DNA of 64,000 nucleotides from Lewinella sp. LCG006 (GCF_040784935.1 NZ_CP160680.1:1789501-1853500), one strand, 5' to 3'; shown: positions 26,056 to 34,622, numbered from the stretch's first letter. The notes: generated by a model not told the origin, from the letters alone. A program made the numbers and translations.

Positions 26056-27521
26056 TATTCTTCCAACACTTGGAACAGTTCTTTCATTGATTCTTTCAGC
26101 TTTCTAGAGCTTTCCTTCCAGTTTTCGTAAGCTTCCGTGAAACCGACTTGGTCTTCTTCCTTCAATTCATCGGGACGTGCATAAAGGCTAATGGACAAAT
26201 TGCCCTTGTTAACAATGATATCTTCGGTGCTCACCAAAGCTGCGAAACCTTCCACGCTCTTGAAATTTTGGTAAGTCTTGAAAATTTTATCAACGTGTTT
26301 ATCCGTCAGGAAACCCATTGTTTTCTCCTGCTTCACCTCCTTCACCGCATTGATGATTAAAACCTTACCCCGCTTGGAATCCTCTTTTTTCGTTTTGGTA
26401 ATCAACAAACAGGCTTCCATGGGTGAGTTGTAAAACAGATTCGGCCCCAGGCCAATCACACACTCCACCAGGTCTTCCTCAATCATCTTGCGCCGCATGT
26501 CCGCTTCCGCATCCCGAAACAGGATGCCGTGCGGCCAGAGGGAGATAGAGCGGCCGTTATTCTCGTCCAGGCTCTTCTGAATATGCTGCTGAAAAGCATA
26601 ATCCGCACAGCCCTGCGGTGGTGTGCCCCAGATATTGCGGCCGTAGGGATCATTGGCAAAACGGTCGCGGTCCCAGGCTTTGATGGAGTAGGGCGGATTG
26701 GCGAGGATAACATTGAATTTCTTCAACTCATCCTGGTGCAGGAAGGCCGGATTTTGCAAGGTATCGCCGCGCACGATGCTAAACTCTTCGATGCCGTGCA
26801 TAAACATGTTCATACGCGCAATGGCCGAGGTGATGAGGTTGATCTCCTGCCCGTAGAGTTTCAGTGTGCGGTATTCCTTGCCTTCTTCCTTTAGGTGCAG
26901 CGCACAGTTCAGCAGCAGGCCACCCGAGCCACAGGTAGGGTCGTAGACACTTTCACCGGGTTGTGGGTCCATGATCTTGGTCATGAGTTTCACCACCGTG
27001 CGGTTGGTATAAAATTCGGCGGCGGTGTGGCCGCTATCGTCCGCAAATTCTTTGATCAGGTATTCGTAGGCGTTGCCCAGCTTATCATCGGCTACATTAG
27101 CCAGGTTCAGCTTATGCTGCGAGTAGTGCTCGATGAGGTTGAGGAGGGTTTCGTCGCTCAGTCGGTTTTTATTCGTCCAGCTGGCATCGCCAAAGATCCC
27201 GTAAAGGGTATCCGGGTTAGCCTTCTCAATGGCCCGCATGGCATCTTGTAGCGCCATGCCTACGTTGGTGGTCACGGCCCGCACGTCTTCCCAGTGCGCC
27301 CCCTTGGGTACCTGAAAATGGTGGTGCTCGGCAAACTCCGCGTACTCTATATCACCGTCACTATCGGCCATGGCCTGGGCGTACTCCTCATCATACACAT
27401 CACAGATGCGCTTGAAGAACAGCAGCGGAAAGATGTACTGCTTGTAGTCGCCAGCGTCGATGGTGCCGCGCAGGGCGGTGGCGGCACCCCAGAGGTATTT
27501 TTCTAGTTCGCGTTGGGTCAT
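26055..27521 (-). CDS. hsdM: Type I restriction-modification methyltransferase subunit M (copy 1)
   Basis: The 488-residue protein has the HsdM N-terminal helical domain ('GDYKQYIFPLLFFKRICDVY', 'LYGIFGD') and an N6-adenine methyltransferase domain with motif I 'DPTCGSGG' (194-201) and motif IV 'NPPY' (275-278). The usual EFYTPR is EFYTNR here. It is followed directly by hsdS and is therefore the likely partner of that specificity subunit. Its start overlaps the stop of the PD-(D/E)xK-like gene by four bases. Confidence 0.9.
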   Translation of the reverse strand: MTQRELEKYLWGAATALRGTIDAGDYKQYIFPLLFFKRICDVYDEEYAQAMADSDGDIEYAEFAEHHHFQVPKGAHWEDVRAVTTNVGMALQDAMRAIEKANPDTLYGIFGDASWTNKNRLSDETLLNLIEHYSQHKLNLANVADDKLGNAYEYLIKEFADDSGHTAAEFYTNRTVVKLMTKIMDPQPGESVYDPTCGSGGLLLNCALHLKEEGKEYRTLKLYGQEINLITSAIARMNMFMHGIEEFSIVRGDTLQNPAFLHQDELKKFNVILANPPYSIKAWDRDRFANDPYGRNIWGTPPQGCADYAFQQHIQKSLDENNGRSISLWPHGILFRDAEADMRRKMIEEDLVECVIGLGPNLFYNSPMEACLLITKTKKEDSKRGKVLIINAVKEVKQEKTMGFLTDKHVDKIFKTYQNFKSVEGFAALVSTEDIIVNKGNLSISLYARPDELKEEDQVGFTEAYENWKESSRKLKESMKELFQVLEE

Positions 27522-28174
27522 AAAAGATTCGATTTCATGTCTTTAAAAAGCACGTCAAATTGATCATCATTGATAGTAATCTCATCCTTGGTCTTTTTCC
27601 CACTATTTGGATGAATCCCCCCTGATAAATAATAAATATTGATCCAATCCAAAGGGGATATTGTATCAATCAAGTCTAACCTATTCGAACTTTTACCTTC
27701 ATTTTTCTCACTAATCACTACAATTTGATTGATAATATTATTGTGCGTTTTAAGTCCTACCTCATTCCCATGAGATTTATAGGTTATCTTTTTGTATTCG
27801 CCATTCCGAAGAATTGTCATTTTCTTTTCCTCCTTTTTGAATTCAGGTGTTTCATGGAACCGTCTTTTATATCCCATATCCATTTTCATATCAAGGATAT
27901 GGGTAATAACCCCCTTCTTCACAATGGCTAGGTCAGGTCTAAACGAAATATTTTTTCCCTCCAGCGTTTCTATACTCATGGTCTTGTCAATAATAAACTC
28001 AAGAGAATCATCATTTAATTCTCTTGCAACAAACAATGCGAATAGGTCCTCTGCCAAGCCTGAAACAGATCTGCTTACGCCTCTCCAAATTGTATATGGT
28101 TGATGATCAAAATTCAGTTTTTTAGCACCTTGATACATTTCAATAATTGCGTCTATGAATTGTCTATTCGTCAT
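27518..28174 (-). CDS. PD-(D/E)xK-like protein between two hsdM genes
   Basis: I do not recognise a named family. The 218-residue protein contains 'FRPDLAIVKKGVITHILDMK' (about 78-97), which fits a PD-(D/E)xK nuclease core, with PD at the start and D-x-K (LDMK) after a beta-hairpin. The gene overlaps hsdM copy 1 by four bases and hsdM copy 2 by one base, so it is translated within the operon. It is AT-rich unlike its two neighbours, which suggests insertion. Possible roles are an extra nuclease or a defence accessory; both are inference. Confidence 0.5.
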   Translation of the reverse strand: MTNRQFIDAIIEMYQGAKKLNFDHQPYTIWRGVSRSVSGLAEDLFALFVARELNDDSLEFIIDKTMSIETLEGKNISFRPDLAIVKKGVITHILDMKMDMGYKRRFHETPEFKKEEKKMTILRNGEYKKITYKSHGNEVGLKTHNNIINQIVVISEKNEGKSSNRLDLIDTISPLDWINIYYLSGGIHPNSGKKTKDEITINDDQFDVLFKDMKSNLL

Positions 28175-29655
28175 TATATAAATTCGTTTAATATTTTCTT
28201 AAATCGCTCCTCCGCCTCCTGACTAGCCTGCCAAGCTATTTTCAAATCAACCAAGGCTTCTTCCACCGTTGGCAGATCATCTTCAATGATCTTTTCTACG
28301 TAGAGCGGAATATTTAGATTGAAGTCGTTTTCCTGCAATTCCTCCAGGGTCGCCACTTTTACGTAGTTGTCGACATCGGCAAACTCCTGGTACCAGGTGT
28401 AGATTTGTTTTACGTGCTCGGGTTCCAAAAAGTTCTGGGCGCGTCCCGTCCGGATTTGGTCGGAGGCATCAATGAAAAGGACTTTCCCTTTATGCGCTGC
28501 GGCCTTCTGTTGTTTAAACACCATTACACAAGCCGCCAATTGGGTGCCATAGAAAATGTTAGACCCCAGTCCGATAACCGCCTCCAGCAAGTCTGCTTCG
28601 AGCAACGCTTGGCGGATACGCCCTTCGGCCCCTTTGCGGAACAGTGCCCCGTGAGGAAGTACCACCGTCATGCGGCCCGTACTGTTCATGGATTTGATCA
28701 TGTGCTGCACCCAGGCCATATCGCCGTTGCCATTGGGGGGCACGCCAGCAATGTTGCGTCCGTAGGGATCGTTGGCCCAATTCTCCGCTCCCCAATCCTT
28801 GAGGGAGAAGGGCGGGTTGGCAATCACACAATCAAACGTCTTCAAGCCATCAGCGGCAAAGAAGGCCGGGTTGCGTAAGGTATCTCCCCGCACAATCTGG
28901 AAATCCTCAATGCCGTGCAGAAACATGTTCATGCGTGCGATGGAGCTAGAGGTCAGGTTTTTCTCCTGCCCGTAAAGTTTGAGCGTACGGTAATCCTGAT
29001 CTTTCTCCTGCAAGTGGTCTACACATTCCAGCAACATCCCGCCGGTACCACAGGCAGGGTCGTAAATGCTTTCTCCCTCGTGCGGATCAAGTATCAGTCC
29101 CAGCAAATGGACCACCGAGCGCGGCGTATAGAATTCGCCGGCCTTCTTATTGGTAAGGTCCGCAAAATGCTTGATCAGGTATTCGTAGGCTTGTCCGAGG
29201 ATGTCGGTATCCACGTTACTATTGGCGAGGTTGTGCTGGGAGAAGTGTTCAACCAGGTCTACCAGCAGCCGGTCGGATAGTTTGTTTTTATTGCTCCACT
29301 GCGCATCGCCAAAGATGCCGTACAGCTTTTCTTGATTGCCCTGCTCAATGCCTCGCAAGGCATTTTGGATGGCCATTCCCACATTCGTGGTTTGCTCCCG
29401 CACATCCTTCCAGTGGCAGCCTTCCGGTATTTCAAAACGGTGAAGCTCAGGCAGGGTCGCATACTCTTCGTCTCCTTCTGATTCTTCCAGTGCCAGCTGG
29501 TATTCCTCATCGTACACATCCGAGATCCGCTTAAAGAACAGCAGCGGAAAGATGTACACTTTGAAGTCAGAGGCATCGACTGGGCCCTTGAGTATCCAGG
29601 CAGCTTTAGCGAGATACTGTTCGAGTTGAGAGAGGGTTAGTTTTGTTGGGGTCAT
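28174..29655 (-). CDS. hsdM: Type I restriction-modification methyltransferase subunit M (copy 2)
   Basis: The ATG at 29655 starts 'MTPTKLTLSQLEQYLAKAAW', which aligns with the start of copy 1; an upstream in-frame ATG at 29739 adds 28 unrelated residues and is rejected. The 493-residue protein has motif I 'DPACGTGG' (199-206), the canonical 'GEFYTPRSVVHLL' and motif IV 'NPPF' (about 281). It is clearly paralogous to copy 1 along the full length. It is the first gene of the hsd operon and has no specificity gene of its own next to it, so it may form a mixed complex, serve a lost HsdS, or methylate with the shared one. Confidence 0.88.
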   Translation of the reverse strand: MTPTKLTLSQLEQYLAKAAWILKGPVDASDFKVYIFPLLFFKRISDVYDEEYQLALEESEGDEEYATLPELHRFEIPEGCHWKDVREQTTNVGMAIQNALRGIEQGNQEKLYGIFGDAQWSNKNKLSDRLLVDLVEHFSQHNLANSNVDTDILGQAYEYLIKHFADLTNKKAGEFYTPRSVVHLLGLILDPHEGESIYDPACGTGGMLLECVDHLQEKDQDYRTLKLYGQEKNLTSSSIARMNMFLHGIEDFQIVRGDTLRNPAFFAADGLKTFDCVIANPPFSLKDWGAENWANDPYGRNIAGVPPNGNGDMAWVQHMIKSMNSTGRMTVVLPHGALFRKGAEGRIRQALLEADLLEAVIGLGSNIFYGTQLAACVMVFKQQKAAAHKGKVLFIDASDQIRTGRAQNFLEPEHVKQIYTWYQEFADVDNYVKVATLEELQENDFNLNIPLYVEKIIEDDLPTVEEALVDLKIAWQASQEAEERFKKILNEFI

Positions 29656-29807
29656 GGGGTGAAGGTAAGATTTTACGCAAAAATTTAAGCAAGCTTGAAG
29701 GTAGTAATGAATGGAATAGTTAGCCAAATGGGCAGTCACAATATTTTATTGGTCCTTCGAACAAGTTAAAAGAAAAGTCGTATAATAGCCGAGCTTTTAT
29801 TGTTTTT

Positions 29808-29822
29808 GTTACCGGGTAACAG
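29808..29822. promoter_or_regulatory. Palindromic operator candidate upstream of the toxin-antitoxin genes
   Basis: TGTTACCGGGTAACA is a near-perfect palindrome (7-bp arms around one base) about 35 bp upstream of the putative toxin gene and in the divergent space to hsdM copy 2. HTH antitoxins usually repress their own operons through such sites. Coordinates may be off by one base. Confidence 0.5.
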
Positions 29823-29854
29823 AGGACGCTTAACAAAGTTTTCTCTAATATTCT

Positions 29855-30433
29855 TTGACAGCTTCCAATAAAAAACAGAAAAATAATGCGCAAAACTTTG
29901 AACTTAACTCAAAAGTGAATAGTTTTATACTCGAAATATTCGATGAGGGCTTCCCTCTTGTTACCTTCTACACCGTTAAAAAGGAGGGAGAGGACGTCAG
30001 CGAAACAGAAAAGTTTGTCAGAAGATTCTATCAACATGAGGAATTCAAAGAAGATTATAATCAAATCGCGTACCTGCTACAACTTATGGGAGAAGAAGAA
30101 GGCGCAAATGACGATTTCTTCACTCGACACGAAGACGAGGCAAGTGCACTCCCCCCTAAAAAGGTCTATTTTTTAGACATCCCCTTTCACACAAATAGAT
30201 TAAGGCTCTACTGTGTTAAAGTTTGTGATACGGTAGTCGTATTATTCAACGGCGGGGAAAAGTCTGCGCAAACAGCTCAGCAAAGTCCAGATGTACAAGC
30301 TAAATTCAGAGATGCCAAGCGATTTGCGCAAAAAATCTGGGCAGAAATTCAGGATCAGCAAATCGAGGTTGACGAAGCCAGGCACTGCCTAAAGAGCTTC
30401 GATGGCAAGCAGGATGAAATAATAATTTACTAA
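29855..30433 (+). CDS. Probable RelE/HigB-like toxin of a toxin-antitoxin-chaperone module
   Basis: The 192-residue reading has a TTG start; an internal GTG 20 codons later (before 'NSFILEIFDEGFP') is a possible alternative, as the first residues are low-complexity Lys/Asn. The C-terminal half contains 'HTNRLRLYCVKVCDTVVVLFNGG', split here as 'HTNRLRLYCVKV' and 'DTVVVLFNGG', which resembles the central strands of RelE/HigB-type mRNA interferases (R-L-x-Y ... V-V-L-x-G). It is followed one base later by an XRE-type antitoxin gene, the HigBA order. The sequence is longer than typical HigB, and the catalytic residues cannot be pinned down by eye. Confidence 0.55.
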   Translation: MTASNKKQKNNAQNFELNSKVNSFILEIFDEGFPLVTFYTVKKEGEDVSETEKFVRRFYQHEEFKEDYNQIAYLLQLMGEEEGANDDFFTRHEDEASALPPKKVYFLDIPFHTNRLRLYCVKVCDTVVVLFNGGEKSAQTAQQSPDVQAKFRDAKRFAQKIWAEIQDQQIEVDEARHCLKSFDGKQDEIIIY

Positions 30434-30434
30434 G

Positions 30435-30860
30435 ATGGCTAAGAGGAACACATTTTTCCGGGAAACCCTAACGACAATACCAGAAGATACCAAAATCTTT
30501 GTTCGTCGCCAGATAGAATTACTAAAGCGCATCAGGTACCTGATGGAAATTCAGCATCTTACCCAAAAAGATCTCGCTACAAAAATGGAGAAACGAGAAT
30601 CCGAGATTAGCAAGTGGTTAAGTGGCGGACATAATCTCACTTGGAAATCATTAGCAAAACTTGAAGCTGCCTTAGGAGCGCCTATTATAGAAATACCCAA
30701 AGTTCCTACTCCTAAAAAGGAAGGATGGCGCAAAGTGGGTGGGATTAATCATTTCACAGTAGCCGTTCAACGTGCATCTGAGATATCAGATGAAGCGGAA
30801 TTTACTGAAGCTGCGATTGAAAAAGCCCCATCTCTAAATGTCAAAAATGCCGTTGCGTGA
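30435..30860 (+). CDS. XRE-family antitoxin (HigA-like)
   Basis: The 141-residue protein carries an HTH_3 domain in its first half ('QHLTQKDLATKMEKRESEIS', 'KWLSGGHNLTWKSLAKLEAA') and a C-terminal extension ending in 'SLNVKNAVA'. In toxin-antitoxin-chaperone systems the antitoxin has such an extension as the chaperone-addiction region. It starts one base after the toxin stop and overlaps the next gene by four bases (GTGA), so all three are one operon. It is the likely binder of the palindrome at 29808-29822. Confidence 0.7.
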   Translation: MAKRNTFFRETLTTIPEDTKIFVRRQIELLKRIRYLMEIQHLTQKDLATKMEKRESEISKWLSGGHNLTWKSLAKLEAALGAPIIEIPKVPTPKKEGWRKVGGINHFTVAVQRASEISDEAEFTEAAIEKAPSLNVKNAVA

Positions 30861-31321
30861 GCGATAAAGATTTAAAAATTGATGTTTCACAGTTAATCCT
30901 AGAACAGGTTCAACTTGAGCAAGCTTCTGTTTATCATCCAGAAGCTTTTGATGACTCACAGATTGCTTCTTTTGTTCAAGATGTCACCCATGAACTTGCC
31001 CTCAACGAGCAGGATAAACGCTATCGTGTGCGCTTATCTTTTTCGATCAAGACAGCAATGAAAGATAATTCAGAACCTGCTGAGGGCAGGTTTACTTTGC
31101 AATTTTTTTTTCTGGTAAAAGACCTTGACCGTTGGTTAACCGCTACAGAAGACAAAGGTGTTGCAGTTGAGAGCATACTAGCCAGTACCTTGGCTGGAAT
31201 TTCTTATTCTACAGCTAGAGGCATCTTACTTACCCGTTTTCAAGGCACAGCTTTTCAGAATATTATCTTACCAATTATTAGCCCTATGCAGATGGTGTTT
31301 TCTGCCGTTGAACATAGGTGA
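30857..31321 (+). CDS. SecB-like chaperone of the toxin-antitoxin-chaperone module
   Basis: The 154-residue protein starts at a GTG that overlaps the antitoxin stop. Its C-terminal part 'GISYSTARGILLTRFQGTAF' followed by 'LPIISPMQMVF' resembles the end of SecB ('YARE.I......G.FP.L.L.PVNF..LF'), and the strand-rich middle ('KRYRVRLSFSIKTA', 'GRFTLQFFFLVKDL') fits the SecB fold. SecB-like proteins of toxin-antitoxin-chaperone systems, best known from Mycobacterium tuberculosis, protect the antitoxin. The assignment rests on this pattern and on the gene order toxin, antitoxin, chaperone. Confidence 0.6.
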   Translation: MSDKDLKIDVSQLILEQVQLEQASVYHPEAFDDSQIASFVQDVTHELALNEQDKRYRVRLSFSIKTAMKDNSEPAEGRFTLQFFFLVKDLDRWLTATEDKGVAVESILASTLAGISYSTARGILLTRFQGTAFQNIILPIISPMQMVFSAVEHR

Positions 31322-31379
31322 TAGAAAACAAAAACACTTCTGTTTTCTATGAAAATCTCCATTGCCGGTAGCGTAATTA

Positions 31380-32570
31380 CTAGCCCAAATATGCCTCCAA
31401 CTTAAACTCACGCCCCAGCCCTACTGGCTTTCTGTTACGAATATTATTTTGAATAGTTTTTAAGTCCAAATCTTTAAAATTAGTAAATCGGCGCTTCAGG
31501 AACAAGGCAAAATGCTCTTTATAGTCCGCCTCAGCATCACTCTTAGGGTGTTTTTGGTATAAATGGTAGAACATATAATACACTAGCCCCTTCGACAACT
31601 TAGTAGAAACCTGTAAGGTAAACATGTTCGATACAGCTTGCTCTTCCGGCGGATAAGCAAAACCATGCGCTAATAATTGCTCCGTTTCCTCACGTGAAAG
31701 TAGGGTAGGTCCATTGGTAACTCCATTCGTTTCTAAGTAAAGAAAGGAGAAAAACTGCCCAATGTCTTTTTCTTTTAAAAGCCCAGGAATACTTACCCAT
31801 CCTTTTGGCACCCGCGATTCAGGCAGGTAATTAGGCTTGTTTTCTTTAGAAGATTGATTGGTAAGCCATTCTTCACAAACGTCTTTTTGTTTTCGCGAGA
31901 TGGTCTCGTGTTGGGGATCATCCGCTAGAATAAAACGCACGAATTTCAGGTAATCTTTTCTATAGTACCGCTGGTGGTAATTAAGAAAATCATCAATCCT
32001 TTCCAGCGAGGTTTGACGAAGAGTAAGGGCAAAATAAAAACCATACTCAGGATCATCCTGGTCTTCGCCACGGTATATCTGAGCAAATACCCTTCGGTAC
32101 TTAGCACTAAAAGGCTGGAACACAAATCCAGGTCCGTACTGGTCTAAGAAACCAAGTAGCTTGACTTTTGTCTGCTTAGTCAAATAAGTAATAAAAGTAG
32201 GGTGTTTCTCTTGAGAATCCCTGGAGAAAAGTTCCAAAAGCACTAAGTAGAATCGATTTATTCGAAAAGGATGACGGGAGATATGCTCAAATACATCTGG
32301 CAAACTATTCAGGTGGCTATATAGCATTTGAAAAGTATCAATATTATACATCGAACGGGGAAATTCTTCCCACAACATGTATCTTTTTCGGATCTCCTCA
32401 AAGAGTACTTTGCCTTCCGGCAAACGGAGCAAAGCAATATTAGAAGACAACCGTTGCCTTACTTTAGAAATGTCATCGCCTAAACTAAACAATGAAGTTA
32501 TCAGGGAAGGTAATTGATCCACTGGTCGTAGTTTTTGTTCACCTGCTGTATCGAACAAAGATAAAAACAA
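31380..32570 (-). CDS. Protein of unknown function
   Basis: I do not recognise a family for this 396-residue soluble protein. It is rich in helices and aromatic residues, with a repetitive basic/aromatic character ('LNYHQRYYRKDYLKFVRFIL', 'KLSKGLVYYMFYHLYQKHPK') and no P-loop, no reverse-transcriptase YxDD motif and no transmembrane segment. It converges with the toxin-antitoxin-chaperone operon and lies next to the integrase, so it may be part of the element's accessory cargo. The 212 bp upstream to the integrase gene hold a TGTAATT/AATTACA inverted pair and no other gene. Confidence 0.5.
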   Translation of the reverse strand: MFLSLFDTAGEQKLRPVDQLPSLITSLFSLGDDISKVRQRLSSNIALLRLPEGKVLFEEIRKRYMLWEEFPRSMYNIDTFQMLYSHLNSLPDVFEHISRHPFRINRFYLVLLELFSRDSQEKHPTFITYLTKQTKVKLLGFLDQYGPGFVFQPFSAKYRRVFAQIYRGEDQDDPEYGFYFALTLRQTSLERIDDFLNYHQRYYRKDYLKFVRFILADDPQHETISRKQKDVCEEWLTNQSSKENKPNYLPESRVPKGWVSIPGLLKEKDIGQFFSFLYLETNGVTNGPTLLSREETEQLLAHGFAYPPEEQAVSNMFTLQVSTKLSKGLVYYMFYHLYQKHPKSDAEADYKEHFALFLKRRFTNFKDLDLKTIQNNIRNRKPVGLGREFKLEAYLG

Positions 32571-32782
32571 ATAATTTTAAATTAAACTAATTTGTTTCAT
32601 TCAAATACTGGTCAACTTCACCCATCAAAACCCTTCCTCAATGCAACCCACTACAAACCAAACAATTACACTTAAAAATAAAATCACCCTGTATTGTAAT
32701 TAATTAATCATCAGTCAATTACATTTTTTCTCAAAAACTATCTTCTTTACGCTCTTGGTGACAAATCACTAGTAAGTTATAC

Positions 32783-33907
32783 TTACAACTCCAGCTCCGG
32801 AATCCGATTCACCGCCGCCTTCTTCCGCTCATCAATTACCCGTGCGTAAATCTGGGTGGTCTTTACATCCCTTTGGCCTAAGAGATCCTTCAAGGTGTAG
32901 ATGTCTGTCCCGTTGGTAATTTGTAGCGTTGCATAAGTGTGTCGAAATGCATGAAAAGTGATGTGCCGATTGATACCCGCCTTGCTCAACCAGTTCTTAA
33001 GAAGATCCGTCGTTTTATTGCCGTAGTGTAAGCCTTGAAACACTAAAGTATCCTTCTCTTGCACCTCTCCCAGAAGCGACCGTGCCTGCTCCGAAATAAA
33101 CATCATCTCAAAACGACCCGATTTTTTGATCTGCTTTCTTAAGAAATGACCTTCTTTTTCCGAGTACCTTACTTCCTTCCACTTCAGGCTAAGGACATCA
33201 CCAAAGCGCAGGCCTGTCAAGGCCGAAAAGATGGCCGCTTTCTTTAGAACCGGATCTTCACAATCGGCCTTCACCGCCGCTTGTAATTCTTCGTAAGTAA
33301 GGAATTCCCGTTCCGGCTGCCGGTAAGGGATACTTTTGACGTACAGCGCCACATTCTTCTTAAGAAGTTTTTCCTTGTGCGCTTCTCTTACCGCTTCTTT
33401 AAACACGTCAAAATAACCCGCTGCCGAGTTTTGATGTAGCGGTCTCTTAGTGTTTAAACACTCCGCTTCTAAGAAATACTTCCGGAAGCGTTCGCAAAAC
33501 AGCTCATCCAGATTACTAAGTAACAGCGAACCTTCGGTAAAGCGATAAAGGTGCAGGTAAGTACTTCGCCACGACTGGTAATTGACCCTACTTACCGCTC
33601 GTTCTTCCACTTTCAGTTTCAGCCAGTCTAAGAAGTTTTCCCGCCCGCTGTACTTAGAAAGAAAGTCGTACTCCCCAGCCTGGATATCCAATTGTCGCTT
33701 CGCACGAATGGCCTCTGCAATCTTCTTGGTTTCCTTGTTGTGGGTGCGTTCCGTTTCTTTAGAAGCCGGCTTGTACAAATACAGTTTTAAAAACTCTCGT
33801 CGCGTCAACTTACCAGTATCAGGATGTGGAATAGGTGGGTAAAAGTCCAGGTAAATCCGTTCACGGTTACCTTTTAAGGTTTTCGTTCTAAGTGTTACTT
33901 TGCTCAT
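32783..33907 (-). CDS. Tyrosine recombinase (integrase) of the element
   Basis: The 374-residue protein has the Bacteroidota-type N-terminal arm-binding and SAM-like core-binding regions (about 1-190) and a catalytic domain with 'TGLRFGDVLSLKW' (Arg234), a Lys in the beta-hairpin (about 262), 'HAFRHTYATL' (His319, Arg322) and the nucleophile in 'TQIYARV' (Tyr354). The usual His/Trp before the Tyr is Arg346 ('LGQRDVKTT'). It sits near the mnmE end with the excisionase-like gene upstream, as expected for an integrase that recombines at the mnmE attachment site. Confidence 0.92.
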   Translation of the reverse strand: MSKVTLRTKTLKGNRERIYLDFYPPIPHPDTGKLTRREFLKLYLYKPASKETERTHNKETKKIAEAIRAKRQLDIQAGEYDFLSKYSGRENFLDWLKLKVEERAVSRVNYQSWRSTYLHLYRFTEGSLLLSNLDELFCERFRKYFLEAECLNTKRPLHQNSAAGYFDVFKEAVREAHKEKLLKKNVALYVKSIPYRQPEREFLTYEELQAAVKADCEDPVLKKAAIFSALTGLRFGDVLSLKWKEVRYSEKEGHFLRKQIKKSGRFEMMFISEQARSLLGEVQEKDTLVFQGLHYGNKTTDLLKNWLSKAGINRHITFHAFRHTYATLQITNGTDIYTLKDLLGQRDVKTTQIYARVIDERKKAAVNRIPELEL

Positions 33908-33944
33908 GTATTAAACGTTGTTTTTTTCTTAGAAAACTTACCAA

Positions 33945-34001
33945 TTACCTGCTGTTTTAAATGAATTACCTGTTGTTTAACAGGTATACTTACTGTTTTA
34001 A
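33945..34001 (-). repeat. Three phased repeats upstream of the integrase gene
   Basis: TTACCTGCTGTTTTAA (33945-33960), TTACCTGTTGTTTAA (33966-33980) and TTACTGTTTTAA (33990-34001) are spaced 21 and 24 bp, about two helical turns. They could be operator sites or arm-type integrase sites. Confidence 0.45.
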
Positions 34002-34093
34002 ACTTCTTTAGAAACCAGTGCATTACTAAGTAGCTTTTAAAAGCTGTTTGTGGTACGAAAGCTTGTTTTACTTAGTAGCGTGAACGCTTTCGT

Positions 34094-34227
34094 TTTCTAA
34101 GAAAACCTCCGTGCCCCTGCCTGCAAGGCCAGCTTGCTGGCAGGCAGGTCCGCGACTCCGTGGCAAAAAGAACAGCGTATCGGTGGTAACTAAAAAACCT
34201 CCGTGCCTCCGTGTCTCTGCGGCGAGT
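34094..34227. repeat. Dispersed CTCCGTG / CTCTGCGG-type repeat, copy 2
   Basis: The stretch holds CCTCCGTGCCCCTGCCTGC, a nested palindrome around GGCCAGCTTGCTGGC, CGACTCCGTGGC and then CCTCCGTGCCTCCGTGTCTC near 34198-34217. It is related, in opposite orientation, to the copy at 8690-8859. It looks like a compound of two intergenic repeat families. Confidence 0.6.
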
Positions 34228-34256
34228 CTTTCTATTGCTCCCGCCCTGCTCAAAAA

Positions 34257-34622
34257 TCACCCACCAAACAGCCCATTGATCTCTTCCCGCTTCAGTATCG
34301 TTCGCCGTCCAACTTTGTGAGAGGGTAAGGTTCCTTCTGCCATCAATCGGTAGAGGGTACGCTCACTTAGTCCGAGGAGCACGGCTGTCTCTTTAATACT
34401 TAAGAATGCCTTTTGGTCCAGTGCGCCAAAGTCCGCCTCTGGTAATTGCAGTTGCACCACCTTTTGCTGATGCTCATGCTTTTGCAATTTCTCGTCGCGC
34501 TTCCGTTGCTTGTAATGGCGTTGGTTGCATTTATGAGAACAATAGCGCGTCACGGTGGTCTTCGCCGTAAAGGCGTCCCCGCAATATTCGCACTGCCTGC
34601 TGACTTCGATTTTGGTAGACAT
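34257..34622 (-). CDS. Zinc-ribbon plus excisionase-type HTH protein
   Basis: The ATG at 34622 gives 121 residues; an upstream TTG would add six. The N-terminal part has two CxxC-type pairs ('CEYCGDAF' and 'YCSHKCNQRHY') typical of a small zinc-binding motif. The C-terminal half is an excisionase-family HTH ('LSIKETAVLLGLSERTLYRL', 'GTLPSHKVGRRTILKREEIN'). Its position between the integrase and the mnmE attachment site suggests an Xis-like or regulatory role in excision. Confidence 0.8.
   Translation of the reverse strand: MSTKIEVSRQCEYCGDAFTAKTTVTRYCSHKCNQRHYKQRKRDEKLQKHEHQQKVVQLQLPEADFGALDQKAFLSIKETAVLLGLSERTLYRLMAEGTLPSHKVGRRTILKREEINGLFGG

Larger units (their letters stand above)
33908..34256. 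other. Intergenic region upstream of the integrase gene
   Basis: The 349-bp gap carries three TTACCTG(C/T)TGTTT-type repeats (33945-34001), the hairpin ACCTGTT-gttt-AACAGGT (33968-33985), and a compound CTCCGTG/CTCTGCGG repeat (34094-34227). No gene was recognised. Confidence 0.6.

Noticed and set aside
29656-29739. Upstream start of hsdM copy 2
   Set aside because: The extra 28 residues have no counterpart in copy 1.
31380-32570. Missing DGR reverse transcriptase
   Set aside because: No YxDD motif or RT-like pattern is visible in this protein.
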